Origin: Thermococcus sp.
GTDB lineage: Archaea; Methanobacteriota_B; Thermococci; Thermococcales; Thermococcaceae
Reading direction: 5' to 3'
Assembly: GCF_026991495.1 (NCBI RefSeq)
Contig: NZ_JALXBJ010000052.1
Span: 1-52,090, forward strand
DNA: 52,090 nucleotides
Part shown: one piece after another, positions 1 to 8,361 of the stretch
Layout: every line of letters begins with the position of its first letter
Numbering within the stretch: the stretch's first letter is position 1
The notes under the pieces: model-generated
What the model was told of the DNA's origin: nothing
The model's database searches: none
The model's input: the letters and a program-made list of their open reading frames with translations, nothing else
Position numbers and translations under genes: made by a program

Positions 1-70
1 TATGTGAACTATGGATCATAGGCCCCGCCTCAACAGGAAGCGAGGAGTTCGGGCCGGGTGGGGGCTCTGA
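1..70 (+). mobile_element. possible right-end remnant of an IS200/IS605-type element
   Basis: The first 70 bases hold an imperfect hairpin (outer GGCCC/GGGCC arms at 21-25 and 51-55, inner CCTC/GAGG) followed by a short reading frame that ends in RAGWGL and a stop at 68-70. A hairpin and a tnpB 3' end just inside the right end are usual for IS605-type elements, and a tnpB copy lies at the other end of this window. The upstream part lies outside the window and an in-frame stop sits at 5-7, so this could equally be unrelated GC-rich sequence. Confidence 0.28.
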
Positions 71-116
71 CGTCTTGTCCTCTGTTCTTTTCTTCTTGCT
101 ACATTGCAAGGGAAAG

Positions 117-126
117 AGTTTAAATT
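117..126 (+). promoter_or_regulatory. TATA box of the restriction endonuclease gene
   Basis: GTTTAAAT at 118-125 lies about 32 bases before the ATG at 157, in an otherwise GC-richer context. A GGGGG ribosome site at about 147-151 precedes the start. Archaeal TATA boxes lie about 25 bases before the transcript start, so the leader would be very short. Confidence 0.45.
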
Positions 127-156
127 CTATAGTAACAATAGGCCCGGGGGTTATCG

Positions 157-948
157 ATGACGGCAATCTGCGATGAACTTAGGAGCTTAACAATCAAGAA
201 CTTCTGCCGTAGGATTATTACATTGGCGAGGGAATCAGGTGGCTACTTTGAGCCGATTGCTCAGGAGTTTTTGGACGAGTATTACAAACTCGTTGAGACT
301 CCGAGGATCAGGGGACACTCCCGGAAGGAGAGTACAGGCAGAAGGGAAACGCTTTTCGTGATTTCATAAGTGAGCTAATCTTTGTTAGGTCCGGAGGTAC
401 ATATAGACTACTTGACAAAAAAAGTTCGGGGCTATACAGAGCGCAATCATGACGTGGATTTAGCTTACGTTGCTGGGGGCACAGTTCTTGTTGCGGGAGA
501 AGTGAAAATGACGGGCAGTCCTCCCTACCTTAGGAGAAGTTACGTCCAGAAGGAAAGGAAGACTCAGAGTGACCTTGACAAGAGATTAAAGGAAGTAAAA
601 TTTACCGCCGTTGACCTGAAGCTTTATCACACTCCTAACGAGGTTATAGTTAAAATCTTATCCAGCGACGGGGATCTTTTATCCGCAACTCTACCTCTAT
701 GGTGGGACGAGTGGGTTAAAGCCTCAATTCCAGGTTTTTATTCATTTTGGGCATCGAGACTGGCGTCCGGACAGCTCAAGAACGGTAAAGTTGTAAACGC
801 GGACAATCCTGATCTGCTCCTTGAGAAGTTTGATAGGCTACGGAAGTACAATAACGCCGTTGGTGTCTTTATGTTCAAAGAGGAGAACGACAGATACGTC
901 CCAGTTGAGGTAGAGAATATAAAAAAAGCTAAATCTGATGATAGATAA
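157..948 (+). pseudogene. type II restriction endonuclease, PD-(D/E)XK fold, broken by two frameshifts
   Basis: The ATG at 157 opens a frame that stops at 369, and a second piece in the same frame runs to 948. Reading the +2 frame between about 330 and 420 gives a smooth bridge (YRQKGNAFRDFISELIF, then VRSGGTYRLLDKK). The original gene therefore carried about 264 codons and has lost one base near 311-335 and gained one A in the A7 run at 417-423. The C-terminal piece has DVDL, then AGEVKM about 15 residues on, the spacing of a PD-(D/E)XK nuclease centre. A DNA methyltransferase gene converges on it from 2632, as in type II restriction-modification pairs. The recognition site cannot be read from the sequence. 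Two compensating single-base changes could also be sequencing errors in part. Confidence 0.7.
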
Positions 949-991
949 GGCAATTGATGACTTAATTAGCTTTCTTGACTTCCACGTGGAT

Positions 992-2632
992 TCATCTCCT
1001 TGATTTTTCAAGTCTATTTTTCCTTAAGTGTTCCCAGACTTCTGTAATCGTTTCAATCTCATCTCTGTGGAGCCCTAGTTCTCCTTCAAGCAAAATTTCA
1101 TTGAGAATTTCAACGGCATCAGTGACCCTCCTCTTCCTGATAAGTGAGTCAACTTTCCCGCTGACGTTAATAATATCCTGATTGTCTTTGACACATGGAA
1201 GTACTACTCTCTCGGCCTCCCTCGGTTCAATCTTAAGTACTCCACCACCGTAGAACCTCCCGTTCAGCTCAAAAGAAGCCAGGGTTAGTGAATTATAGAA
1301 TGACGTTACAACAACAGTAGGCTCAACGTTTTCTCTTAGGAACACTTGGTGAACTGTGTTCGTACTCGTAGCTTTCTTGTTGTCTATCTTGATTTCGTTG
1401 GCTGATGCTTTGGGGACATCGTGAATCATGTAGCTCATAAACACATCTGGAAAACGAACACCTGGAACTTCATACCATCTTTTCCTTATCCTAACTTTGT
1501 ATCTCTCCTTTACTTTTAGTTCCTCCCCTCTGACTTTAAGGTAATCCCTAACGGATTGCGACAGCCTTTCCCAAGGCTCGGTTATGTAAAGCAAATGGCA
1601 TTTTTGGCCAAGTTTGCATAAAAGTCTCCAATCGTTGTTTGTGGTTTTAGTACCTTGAATGTGCTCTGCACGCGAGATAAGTGGGACCAGGTACTTTTTC
1701 TCAATGTTCCACCTCTCAGCTTCTTGAGCGGTGAGCGTAAAAAATCTGTTGTCCCCTGTAACGACGCCAATGGTTACCTTTCCAAGTTCGTCTAGGGTCG
1801 TTATTTTGTCCCTTGTCTTCTCCATAATCTTCAGGTATGCTTTAAGAATGCGGGGAGGTATAATGTACTTAGTCCACTTCTCATCTGCCTTTGGACTAAA
1901 AGAAGTGTAGTTTTCAAATTCACCCTGAACGTCAATGCTAAGAAGGTCTTCTTCTGGGTTAACCGTTACAAACCAAACCTTAGGAGTTTTTGCATTGCCT
2001 TTCACTCCCATTAAGATAATCGTGTCCTCTAACACAGAAAACGCTCTTTTTTCGAAGGAGATTATGACAATGCTCTCAAAGTTTTTCAAAAGCCATTTCC
2101 TTAGAGGTTTGGCGTAGTTAACGTGTAACAACTTGGAGGGAAGGACCATCGTCATTCTTCCTCTTTTTTTTCAGGAATTTCCCTGCGTGTATAACGAATG
2201 GAACCCATGATGCCGTAAGTTCTGGTAAATCCACGCCCTCCTCGCTTGAGAGTTTTATTGCCTTCTTCCTGATATTACCCTTGAAGAGCTGATACCTTAT
2301 GTATGGAGAGATGGGAGTTGTATGTCGAAGAAGTTGGAGTTAATAAGGGTTGGAACAACTCCAAACTCTGACAATAGCCTCCTCCGGGTTTCCTCAATCA
2401 TATCCCTATCAAGTTCGATTCCATACACTTGATGTGGAATATCATCCGGTTGGGCTCCTAATGATAGAAGCTCCTGTATCGAGGCCTTCAGAAAGACTCC
2501 ATCTCCACAACTTGGTTCTAATATTTTGTCCTTGGGTGTTTTAATCGCCCATCGAGCCATGAACTCGGCTATGGTTGGCGGAGTTAGTACCTGGCCTAAG
2601 CTCTTCACCCTGCTGGAAATTGTGGTCTCCAT
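992..2632 (-). pseudogene. N6-adenine DNA methyltransferase (TaqI-like class), broken by frameshifts
   Basis: The ATG at 2632 has a GGTGAG site just upstream. The N-terminal piece (to 2297) has the motif X region GQVLTPPTIAEF (residues 13-24) and the SAM-binding motif I ILEPSCGDGVF (37-47). The C-terminal piece (2155 to 992) has the conserved LPSKLLHVNYAKPLR and a target-recognition part. Between them the third frame reads PYIRYQLFKGNIRKK. The catalytic motif IV, normally NPPY, is reduced to SPY at a frame change near 2300, which suggests a small deletion as well as a shift. A second frameshift lies in the T8 run at 2164-2171: with seven T the two pieces join as FLKKRGRMTMVL. The enzyme should be inactive as written. 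It is the partner of the endonuclease at 157-948. Confidence 0.75.
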
Positions 2633-2725
2633 TTTCTCACCTACTCGAGTTCACTCGAGCGATCTGATAAACTTTATCCCAGCAACTCTTATAATCGGGT
2701 ATTCGATTGTTGTTCAGGTGGTAGA

Positions 2726-3988
2726 ATGAGGGCAGTCGTCATAGGCTCTGGAATCGGGGGGCTTTTGACGTCATCATTCCTAGCGAAAAACGGCTACGAG
2801 GTTACGGTCCTCGAGAAGGCTCCCTACCTCGGCGGTCGTTTCACAAATCTGAATTACAAAGGCTTCGGTCTCTCCACCGGTGCCTTCCACATGCTCCCGC
2901 ACGGCGAGGACGGGCCTTTGGCTTACCTGCTAAAACTCCTCGGCGCGGACGTTACGATAGTGAACTCAAATCCGAAGGGTATGATTTTCTACGGAGGAGG
3001 GATCTTCCACTACCGCGAGGGCTGGAAGTATCTCGGCTGGAGGGAGAAGGCGAGGGCGGTAAAGCTCCTAGCAGATATCAAGAGGAACAAGTTGCCGACC
3101 GGCGAAGAGGCCGAGATGAGCGGACGGGAGTGGATAAGGGAGAAAATCGGAGACAACGAGTTCGTTGACCTCTTCATTAAAAGCTTCCTCGGCTGGGCCG
3201 ACAGTGTCTTAGACGTTCCGGCGGGAGAGCTGGCGAGGGAGATAAAAGCGGCCCTGAAGTGGGGCGGCCCCGGTCTCATCAGGGGAGGCTGTAAAGCTGT
3301 AACGGATGAGCTGGCAAGGCTTACCGAGAAAAACGGCGGGAGAATACTCACGAGGAAGAGGGCAGTAGAGGTTGATCCCGATGGGAAGAAGGTTTTCACA
3401 GCTGATAACGAGGAGTTCCCCTACGATATCTTGATTTCCAACATCGGCATAAAGGAGACCGTCGAGCTCATCGGGCGGGAACACTTCGACCGCGATTATC
3501 TAAGGCGCGTTGATTCCCTTAAGCCAAGCGAGGGGATAAAGTACAACGTTGCCCTTAGAGGGGAGCCGAGGATTGGGAACACCGTCGTCTTCACCCTCGA
3601 CACCGAGAGGATAAACGGCTACAACGAGCCTTCATCGCTGAGTCCCGAGCTTGCACCTGAAGGTTACACGCTGGTGATGCTTCACCATGCCCTCCAGAGC
3701 AGAAACCTCAAAGCAGAGCAGAGGAAGGGCATCGAGGACATCCACCACATATTTCCAAACCTCGATGAGGAAGGGGAGATCCTGCTAATTCAGACGTACC
3801 TCGACGGGAACCCGGTCAACAGGGTCGCGGGCGGGCAAACGGTAGAAGACTTCCCGGTTAGAAACGTCTATGTGGTGGGCGATGCGTACAGACCCGCCGG
3901 TGGGATAGAGGTCGAGGGGATAGCTTTGGGGGTCATGAAAACCCTCGAAAGGCTGGGCATTGGGAGTTTCAAGGGCTGGTACCCCTGA
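2726..3988 (+). CDS. FAD-dependent oxidoreductase, phytoene desaturase-like
   Basis: A 420-residue flavoprotein. The N-terminus has the dinucleotide-binding motif GSGIGG (residues 7-12), followed by [14 protein letters not shown], the start of the FAD domain of the amine oxidase/phytoene desaturase superfamily. The C-terminus has the second FAD motif [20 protein letters not shown]. The substrate cannot be told: family members desaturate or saturate isoprenoids, so carotenoid- or geranylgeranyl-lipid-linked chemistry is possible. The start at 2726 follows a GGTGG site and a TTATAA-type box near 2690. It stands alone between the restriction remnant and carbamate kinase, and is the first GC-rich, intact gene after the AT-richer left edge. 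Confidence 0.8.
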   Translation: MRAVVIGSGIGGLLTSSFLAKNGYEVTVLEKAPYLGGRFTNLNYKGFGLSTGAFHMLPHGEDGPLAYLLKLLGADVTIVNSNPKGMIFYGGGIFHYREGWKYLGWREKARAVKLLADIKRNKLPTGEEAEMSGREWIREKIGDNEFVDLFIKSFLGWADSVLDVPAGELAREIKAALKWGGPGLIRGGCKAVTDELARLTEKNGGRILTRKRAVEVDPDGKKVFTADNEEFPYDILISNIGIKETVELIGREHFDRDYLRRVDSLKPSEGIKYNVALRGEPRIGNTVVFTLDTERINGYNEPSSLSPELAPEGYTLVMLHHALQSRNLKAEQRKGIEDIHHIFPNLDEEGEILLIQTYLDGNPVNRVAGGQTVEDFPVRNVYVVGDAYRPAGGIEVEGIALGVMKTLERLGIGSFKGWYP

Positions 3989-4109
3989 GCCGCTTTACTT
4001 TTGCCAAGCTTTTACTGCCTTTCCCGAACTTTTTTTCCATGGGGATCACCGGCACCTAACGAACGTTTTTATTCTGATGGGCCAACTCTCTCATCCGGGA
4101 GGTGAGGGC

Positions 4110-5060
4110 ATGAGGAAGAGGGTCGTCATAGCGCTCGGGGGCAACGCGATTCTCCAGAGGGGCCAGAGAGGTACTTATGAAGAGCAGATGGAGAACGTGA
4201 GGAAGACGGCGAGGCAGATAGCCGAGATAATCCTCCACAACGACTACGAGGTTGTTATAACCCACGGCAACGGGCCCCAGGTTGGGGCTTTGCTCCTCCA
4301 CATGGATGCCGGCCAGCAGGTTTACGGCATCCCGGCCCAGCCGATGGACGTTGCGGGGGCGATGACCCAGGGGCAGATTGGCTACATGATAGGCCAGGCC
4401 CTCATGAACGAGCTGCGAAAGAAGGGAGTTGAAAAGCCCGTTGCAACGGTTGTGACCCAGACGGTCGTTGAGGAGGACGATCCAGCATTTCAGAACCCGA
4501 GCAAGCCGGTTGGGCCGTTTTATGACGAGGAGACCGCAAAAAGACTTGCGGAGGAGAAGGGCTGGACTGTTGTAGAGGACGCCGGGAGGGGCTGGAGGCG
4601 CGTTGTTCCAAGCCCGGACCCAAAGGGCCACGTCGAGGCGCCGGTCATTCAGGATCTCGTTGAGAAGGGCTTCATAGTCATAGCGAGCGGAGGCGGTGGC
4701 GTCCCAGTTGTGGAAGAAAACGGCCAGCTTAAAGGCGTTGAGGCAGTCATAGACAAGGATTTGGCCGGTGAGAAGCTTGCAGAAGAGGTCAGCGCTGATA
4801 TCTTCATGATCCTGACGGATGTGAACGGTGCCGCGATAAACTATGGGAAGCCTGACGAGAGGTGGCTCGGAAGAGTTACCGTGGGGGAGCTGAAGAAATA
4901 CTACCTGGAGGGCCACTTCAGGAAGGGCAGCATGGGGCCCAAGGTTCTCGCCGCAATCCGCTTCATCGAATGGGGCGGTGAGAGGGCCGTTATAGCCTCG
5001 CTCGACCGGGCAGTTGAGGCCCTTGAGGGGAAAACCGGAACCCAGATTCTCCCCCTCTGA
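4110..5060 (+). CDS. arcC: carbamate kinase
   Basis: A 316-residue amino acid kinase that transfers phosphate between carbamoyl phosphate and ADP. In Thermococcales it acts in carbamoyl phosphate metabolism. Motifs: VIALGGNA near residues 6-13, [30 protein letters not shown] and the C-terminal GSMGPKV, all typical of the family, with a normal length (about 310). The open frame extends upstream to 3960, but the ATG at 4110 follows GGGAGGTGA at the right distance, and a T-rich TATA-like element lies near 4065-4075, so the extension is leader. It is monocistronic, with a T-rich tail after the stop. Confidence 0.95.
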   Translation: MRKRVVIALGGNAILQRGQRGTYEEQMENVRKTARQIAEIILHNDYEVVITHGNGPQVGALLLHMDAGQQVYGIPAQPMDVAGAMTQGQIGYMIGQALMNELRKKGVEKPVATVVTQTVVEEDDPAFQNPSKPVGPFYDEETAKRLAEEKGWTVVEDAGRGWRRVVPSPDPKGHVEAPVIQDLVEKGFIVIASGGGGVPVVEENGQLKGVEAVIDKDLAGEKLAEEVSADIFMILTDVNGAAINYGKPDERWLGRVTVGELKKYYLEGHFRKGSMGPKVLAAIRFIEWGGERAVIASLDRAVEALEGKTGTQILPL

Positions 5061-5114
5061 TCTATATACCTCTATATGCCCTATTTTGTTGAATATATTC
5101 TACTGCGGCAAGGC

Positions 5115-5122
5115 ATTTATAG
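5115..5122 (+). promoter_or_regulatory. TATA box of the phosphate transport operon
   Basis: ATTTATAG sits 30 bases before the ATG at 5152, and GGTGGGG at about 5142-5148 is the ribosome site. This places the start at 5152 rather than at the upstream in-frame codons. Confidence 0.55.
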
Positions 5123-5151
5123 GGCCCCTCCAATGGCCTTCGGTGGGGTTG

Positions 5152-6363
5152 ATGGACTCATGGCTGGTGGTGACGTTAATCCTCGGTTTCTGGATGGCAT
5201 GGAACATCGGCGCCAATGATGTGGCTAACTCAATGGGAGCGGCTGTGGGCGCTAAGGCCATAACACCGAAGCAGGCGGCAGTGATAGCGGGTATTATGAA
5301 CTTTACCGGCGCTTATTTTTTCGGTAAGAGCGTCACGGAGACAATACGAAAGGGCATACTCCACGTGAACATGATACACGACCCCTGGGTAATAGTCTAC
5401 GGCTCCTTGGCAGCCCTTCTGGCGGCTAGTACGTGGCTCATATTTGCAACTTACAACGGCCTGCCCGTGTCAACGACACACTCCATAATCGGCGGCGTGG
5501 TCGGTTATGGCTTAGTTTATGCTGGTACCTCCATAGTCTCCTGGGGTAAGCTTGGTCAAGTTGTTTCAAGCTGGATTCTCTCCCCGATATTTGGAGCTGT
5601 AATGGCGTTTCTGATTTTCAAGGCCATCAAGAGCACAATACTGATGAGGGATGACCCTCTAAAAAGCGCCCGGCACTGGGCTCCAGTTTGGATTGGATTG
5701 GCCTTTGTTGTTATCGGGACCATGTTTTATATGAAGGTGGTTCACGGTAAGAACCTCCTGCTTGGGATTCTGTACTACGGGATTCCAACTGGTGTGGCCG
5801 TGCTTGTTCTCAGCTATGTTCTAATCAGGGCGCACTTTGTTTCCAATGATCCATACATAGGGGTTGAGAGCATATTCAAGAAGGTTCAGGTTGTCACATC
5901 AGCCTACGTTGCACTTGCCCATGGCTCAAACGATGTTGCCAACGCGATAGGGCCTGTGGCTGCTGTATACACCGTGGCAACGATGGGCATGGTCGGGATG
6001 AAGGCCCCCGTTGCAAGATGGATACTCGCCATGGGAGGTCTTGGGATAGCAGTTGGCATATTTATGTACGGCTACCGTGTCATGGAGACAGTTGGGAAGA
6101 GGATAACTGAGCTTACCAACACGCGCGGTTTTTCCATAGATTTCTCGGCTGCGACCGTTATATTAATAGCGAGCTGGCTCGGCATGCCGATCTCAACGAC
6201 CCACACGGTTGTCGGTGCTGTCATAGGGGTGGGCCTCGCCAGGGGGATAAAGGCAATAAACAAGGCCGTCGTCTACGATATAATAATCTCGTGGTTCGTG
6301 ACGGTACCTGTGGCGGCAGCCATAAGCGCCGTGATATTCAAGCTCCTAATTCTGGTGGGGTGA
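5152..6363 (+). CDS. pit: inorganic phosphate transporter, PiT family
   Basis: A 403-residue membrane protein with about ten to twelve hydrophobic segments and the internal duplication typical of PiT permeases. The signature GANDVANSMG near residue 15 recurs as GSNDVANAIG in the second half, and PVSTTHSIIGGVVG recurs as PISTTHTVVGAVIG. It takes up phosphate with a cation (Na+ or H+) across the cytoplasmic membrane. The start at 5152 is supported by the ribosome site and TATA box; 46 extra upstream codons are open but unlikely to be translated. The DUF47/PhoU-like gene follows after four bases and is the usual operon partner of archaeal PiT genes. Confidence 0.95.
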   Translation: MDSWLVVTLILGFWMAWNIGANDVANSMGAAVGAKAITPKQAAVIAGIMNFTGAYFFGKSVTETIRKGILHVNMIHDPWVIVYGSLAALLAASTWLIFATYNGLPVSTTHSIIGGVVGYGLVYAGTSIVSWGKLGQVVSSWILSPIFGAVMAFLIFKAIKSTILMRDDPLKSARHWAPVWIGLAFVVIGTMFYMKVVHGKNLLLGILYYGIPTGVAVLVLSYVLIRAHFVSNDPYIGVESIFKKVQVVTSAYVALAHGSNDVANAIGPVAAVYTVATMGMVGMKAPVARWILAMGGLGIAVGIFMYGYRVMETVGKRITELTNTRGFSIDFSAATVILIASWLGMPISTTHTVVGAVIGVGLARGIKAINKAVVYDIIISWFVTVPVAAAISAVIFKLLILVG

Positions 6364-6367
6364 TAGG

Positions 6368-7042
6368 ATGCAGGTCTGGACGAAGCTCTTCGCCAAGAGC
6401 CCCTTCAAGCCCCTGATAAAGCACGCAGAAGTGGTCCTTGAGACTGTTGAGACCCTTGAGGAGGCCCTCAGGGCCTGGCATGAGGGGAACTATGAAGACA
6501 TGGAAAAGCTTGCCGTCGAAGTAGACCGGCTTGAGGACGTCGCAGACAGGATAAAAGAGGAGATAAGGGACTCCCTGAGCTCAAGACTCATGATGGCCGT
6601 TTCTCGGGGGGACGTCCTGGTGTACCTGCACATGCAGGACAAGGTGGCCGATGCCGCCGAGGACACAGCTAAGTGGCTGCTCGTTGGCAGGCCTGGGGAG
6701 CTACCCCCCGAACTGAAGGATCTGATCCTTGAGATGGGCGTGAAGAGCATAAGGGCCGCCAAGCTCGTTTACGACGCCATAGTGCAGATGGACAGGGTCA
6801 TAGAGAGCGGTTTTTCGGAGGAGGAGATAGGCAAGGAATACGAGATAATACACGAGATCGAGGGGGTCGAAAAAGAGATAGACGAGCTCGACACGAGGCT
6901 CATGAGGAGGGTATTTGAGCTCGCCAACCGGCTGGACTGGGGAACGGGCCTCTACATCCTCAACATAGCGAGAACGCTGAGCAACATCTCGGACAAGGCG
7001 AAGGACTCCGCGGAGAGGATAAGGCTCATGATGAACAGATGA
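6368..7042 (+). CDS. DUF47 family protein, PhoU-like regulator of PiT phosphate transport
   Basis: A 224-residue, almost entirely helical, charged protein without membrane segments. Its makeup and length match the DUF47 (TIGR00153) family, whose fold is like PhoU and whose genes commonly follow pit. The ATG at 6368 follows the pit stop by four bases with a GATAGG site, so the two are translationally coupled. The likely role is to modulate the permease according to phosphate status. This is inferred from family and context; no motif in the sequence proves a ligand. Confidence 0.88.
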   Translation: MQVWTKLFAKSPFKPLIKHAEVVLETVETLEEALRAWHEGNYEDMEKLAVEVDRLEDVADRIKEEIRDSLSSRLMMAVSRGDVLVYLHMQDKVADAAEDTAKWLLVGRPGELPPELKDLILEMGVKSIRAAKLVYDAIVQMDRVIESGFSEEEIGKEYEIIHEIEGVEKEIDELDTRLMRRVFELANRLDWGTGLYILNIARTLSNISDKAKDSAERIRLMMNR

Positions 7043-7074
7043 GCTCCCGTAGAATGAGAAGGAAGGGAAGGGGT

Positions 7075-7302
7075 TCAGATGGCTATCATCGTTGATGTCA
7101 TCTGGATCTCGGGCATGCGCCTTATCTTCTCCGTTATGAACTGGTCGAGGTCCTTGAGCGTTTCAGTCTCGACCTTGACGACGAGATCGTACTCGCCGTA
7201 AACGACGTACGCCTCCTTAACCTCGGGCATTGCGAGGAGCTTCTCCATGACTTCCCTTTCCTTTCCAGCGGCCGTGACCATCAAAATAAAAGCCGTCACC
7301 AT
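7075..7302 (-). CDS. stand-alone Lrp/AsnC ligand-binding (RAM) domain protein
   Basis: A 75-residue protein that begins MVTAFILMVTAAGKE and contains VYGEYDLVVKVE, the usual pattern of the C-terminal RAM/effector domain of Lrp/AsnC regulators (beta-alpha-beta-beta-alpha-beta). There is no DNA-binding helix-turn-helix. The frame is open up to 7707, but that part is antisense to the kinase gene and the ATG at 7302 has a GGTGAT site just upstream. Single RAM proteins assemble as octameric rings or modify full-length Lrp proteins by mixed assembly. The ligand is unknown; small amino acids are typical. Confidence 0.85.
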   Translation of the reverse strand: MVTAFILMVTAAGKEREVMEKLLAMPEVKEAYVVYGEYDLVVKVETETLKDLDQFITEKIRRMPEIQMTSTMIAI

Positions 7303-7351
7303 GGCTATCACCAAAAGTATTTTATTGGCTGTGGTATTTAAGCTTATCGAG

Positions 7352-8002
7352 ATGAGAACCTGGTCAGGGATTTTGGGGGAGCTTCTCGAAGAGTTTAAGG
7401 ATGAGATGGGGAGAATCGGAATCCGAAACATTGAACCCCTCTCAAAGGGAACGAGCAGCGTGGTTCTCTTGGGGAGACTCCCGGGGAGGAAGGTGGTCGT
7501 AAAACTGCAGAGGCCTGACTCCCCGAGGAGGAACCTCTTCAAGGAGGCCGCGCTCACCCGGGCGATAGAGCCCTTCGGGATAACGCCCCCTCCAATCTGC
7601 GCGGGCACTTTCCGGGGCCTTGAGTACTTAGTCAGGGACTTCGTTGAGGGGGAGCCTATCCTAACCGCGAGGGTGAGGAGAAGGCACGTATTTGAGATAG
7701 CCCTCAAGACCGCCGCCCTCGACCGGCTCCGCCTTGATCACGGCCAAATACAGGGGGGAAAGCACGTGATAATCGGCAGGGGGACCTGGGTAATAGACTT
7801 CGAGAAGGCCAACTGGAGGAAGCCGAAGAACCTGACCTCGGCCATGTCAATGCTCTTCCTCGGGAAGAACGCCGTCTCGTTGAGAATCAGGGAAAGGTTC
7901 GGTGTGGACGGGGCCTTTCTTGAGGAGCTCAGGAGGGAGCTTCTGAACTACAAGAGGGGGAAGGGCATCTCAGGCCTTCTGGGCCTCCTTTCCACTCTTT
8001 AG
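7352..8002 (+). CDS. serine/threonine kinase-like protein (archaeal, COG2112-like)
   Basis: A 216-residue protein with a reduced kinase fold: SKGTSSVVLLG as a glycine-rich loop, VVVKLQRP with the likely ATP lysine, EYLVRDFVEGEPI as the hinge, then DHGQIQGGKHVII as a catalytic-loop equivalent and VIDFEKA as the DFG equivalent. It resembles a small archaeal group annotated as probable serine/threonine kinases; the substrate is unknown. The ATG at 7352 is preceded by TATTTTATT at about 7316-7325, so the transcript has a very short leader. The upstream in-frame codons overlap the divergent RAM gene and were left out. The 3' end overlaps the convergent membrane protein gene by 33 bases. Confidence 0.78.
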   Translation: MRTWSGILGELLEEFKDEMGRIGIRNIEPLSKGTSSVVLLGRLPGRKVVVKLQRPDSPRRNLFKEAALTRAIEPFGITPPPICAGTFRGLEYLVRDFVEGEPILTARVRRRHVFEIALKTAALDRLRLDHGQIQGGKHVIIGRGTWVIDFEKANWRKPKNLTSAMSMLFLGKNAVSLRIRERFGVDGAFLEELRRELLNYKRGKGISGLLGLLSTL

Positions 8003-8296
8003 CCTGTCCGCGTAGAGGGCCAATATGGGCACCACTATCGCCAGCGTTATCAGGCCCAGCCTCGGATCCCAGAGGTAGTTGAAGGCTATGATGACGAGAA
8101 CCGCTATGACTATCATGATGAACAGATCCCTGTCGTAGAGCCGCGAGCTCGCGAGTATGTTCTGGTGTCTCGCGATGTAGGCGAGGTAGGCCGGTATGCC
8201 GAGGGCCGCTATGAGGACCCCGTAGTAGGTTTTGAGGGCTATTGAAACGACCATTCCCAAGGTGAATATCACTGCAACAGCCGTGGTCTCCCTCAT
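7970..8296 (-). CDS. small membrane protein of unknown function
   Basis: A 108-residue protein with about four hydrophobic segments (roughly 6-26, 28-42, 58-72 and 77-92) and a charged C-terminus (DRLKSGKEAQKA). I do not recognise the family. The ATG at 8296 lies beyond a GGTGAGAG-type site, and the promoter would be the palindromic TATA region at 8317-8336 shared with the peptidase gene. It converges on, and overlaps by 33 bases, the kinase-like gene. A role at the membrane is all that can be said. Confidence 0.65.
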   Translation of the reverse strand: MRETTAVAVIFTLGMVVSIALKTYYGVLIAALGIPAYLAYIARHQNILASSRLYDRDLFIMIVIAVLVIIAFNYLWDPRLGLITLAIVVPILALYADRLKSGKEAQKA

Positions 8297-8316
8297 GCTC
8301 TCACCCCGCGGGGTTA

Positions 8317-8336
8317 CCCTTAAATACTTTTAAGGC
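8317..8336. promoter_or_regulatory. palindromic divergent promoter (TATA element)
   Basis: CCTTAAATACTTTTAAGG is an inverted repeat (CCTTAAA and TTTAAGG) between two divergent genes starting at 8296 and 8362. Each half reads as a TATA element, placed 25-40 bases from each start, so one symmetrical site could serve both directions. Confidence 0.5.
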
Positions 8337-8361
8337 TCTCTGATACCTGGGTGATACCGTT

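Noticed and set aside
3960..4109. 50-residue extension of carbamate kinase
   Set aside because: It is leader sequence that contains the promoter; the family starts at the ATG at 4110.
4056..4916. 286-codon frame opposite carbamate kinase
   Set aside because: It is antisense to a well-supported gene. Long antisense frames are common in GC-rich Thermococcus genes because of codon bias.
7303..7707. N-terminal extension of the RAM-domain protein to 210 residues as an Lrp regulator
   Set aside because: The extension is antisense to the kinase-like gene and has no helix-turn-helix. The ATG at 7302 has a good ribosome site.
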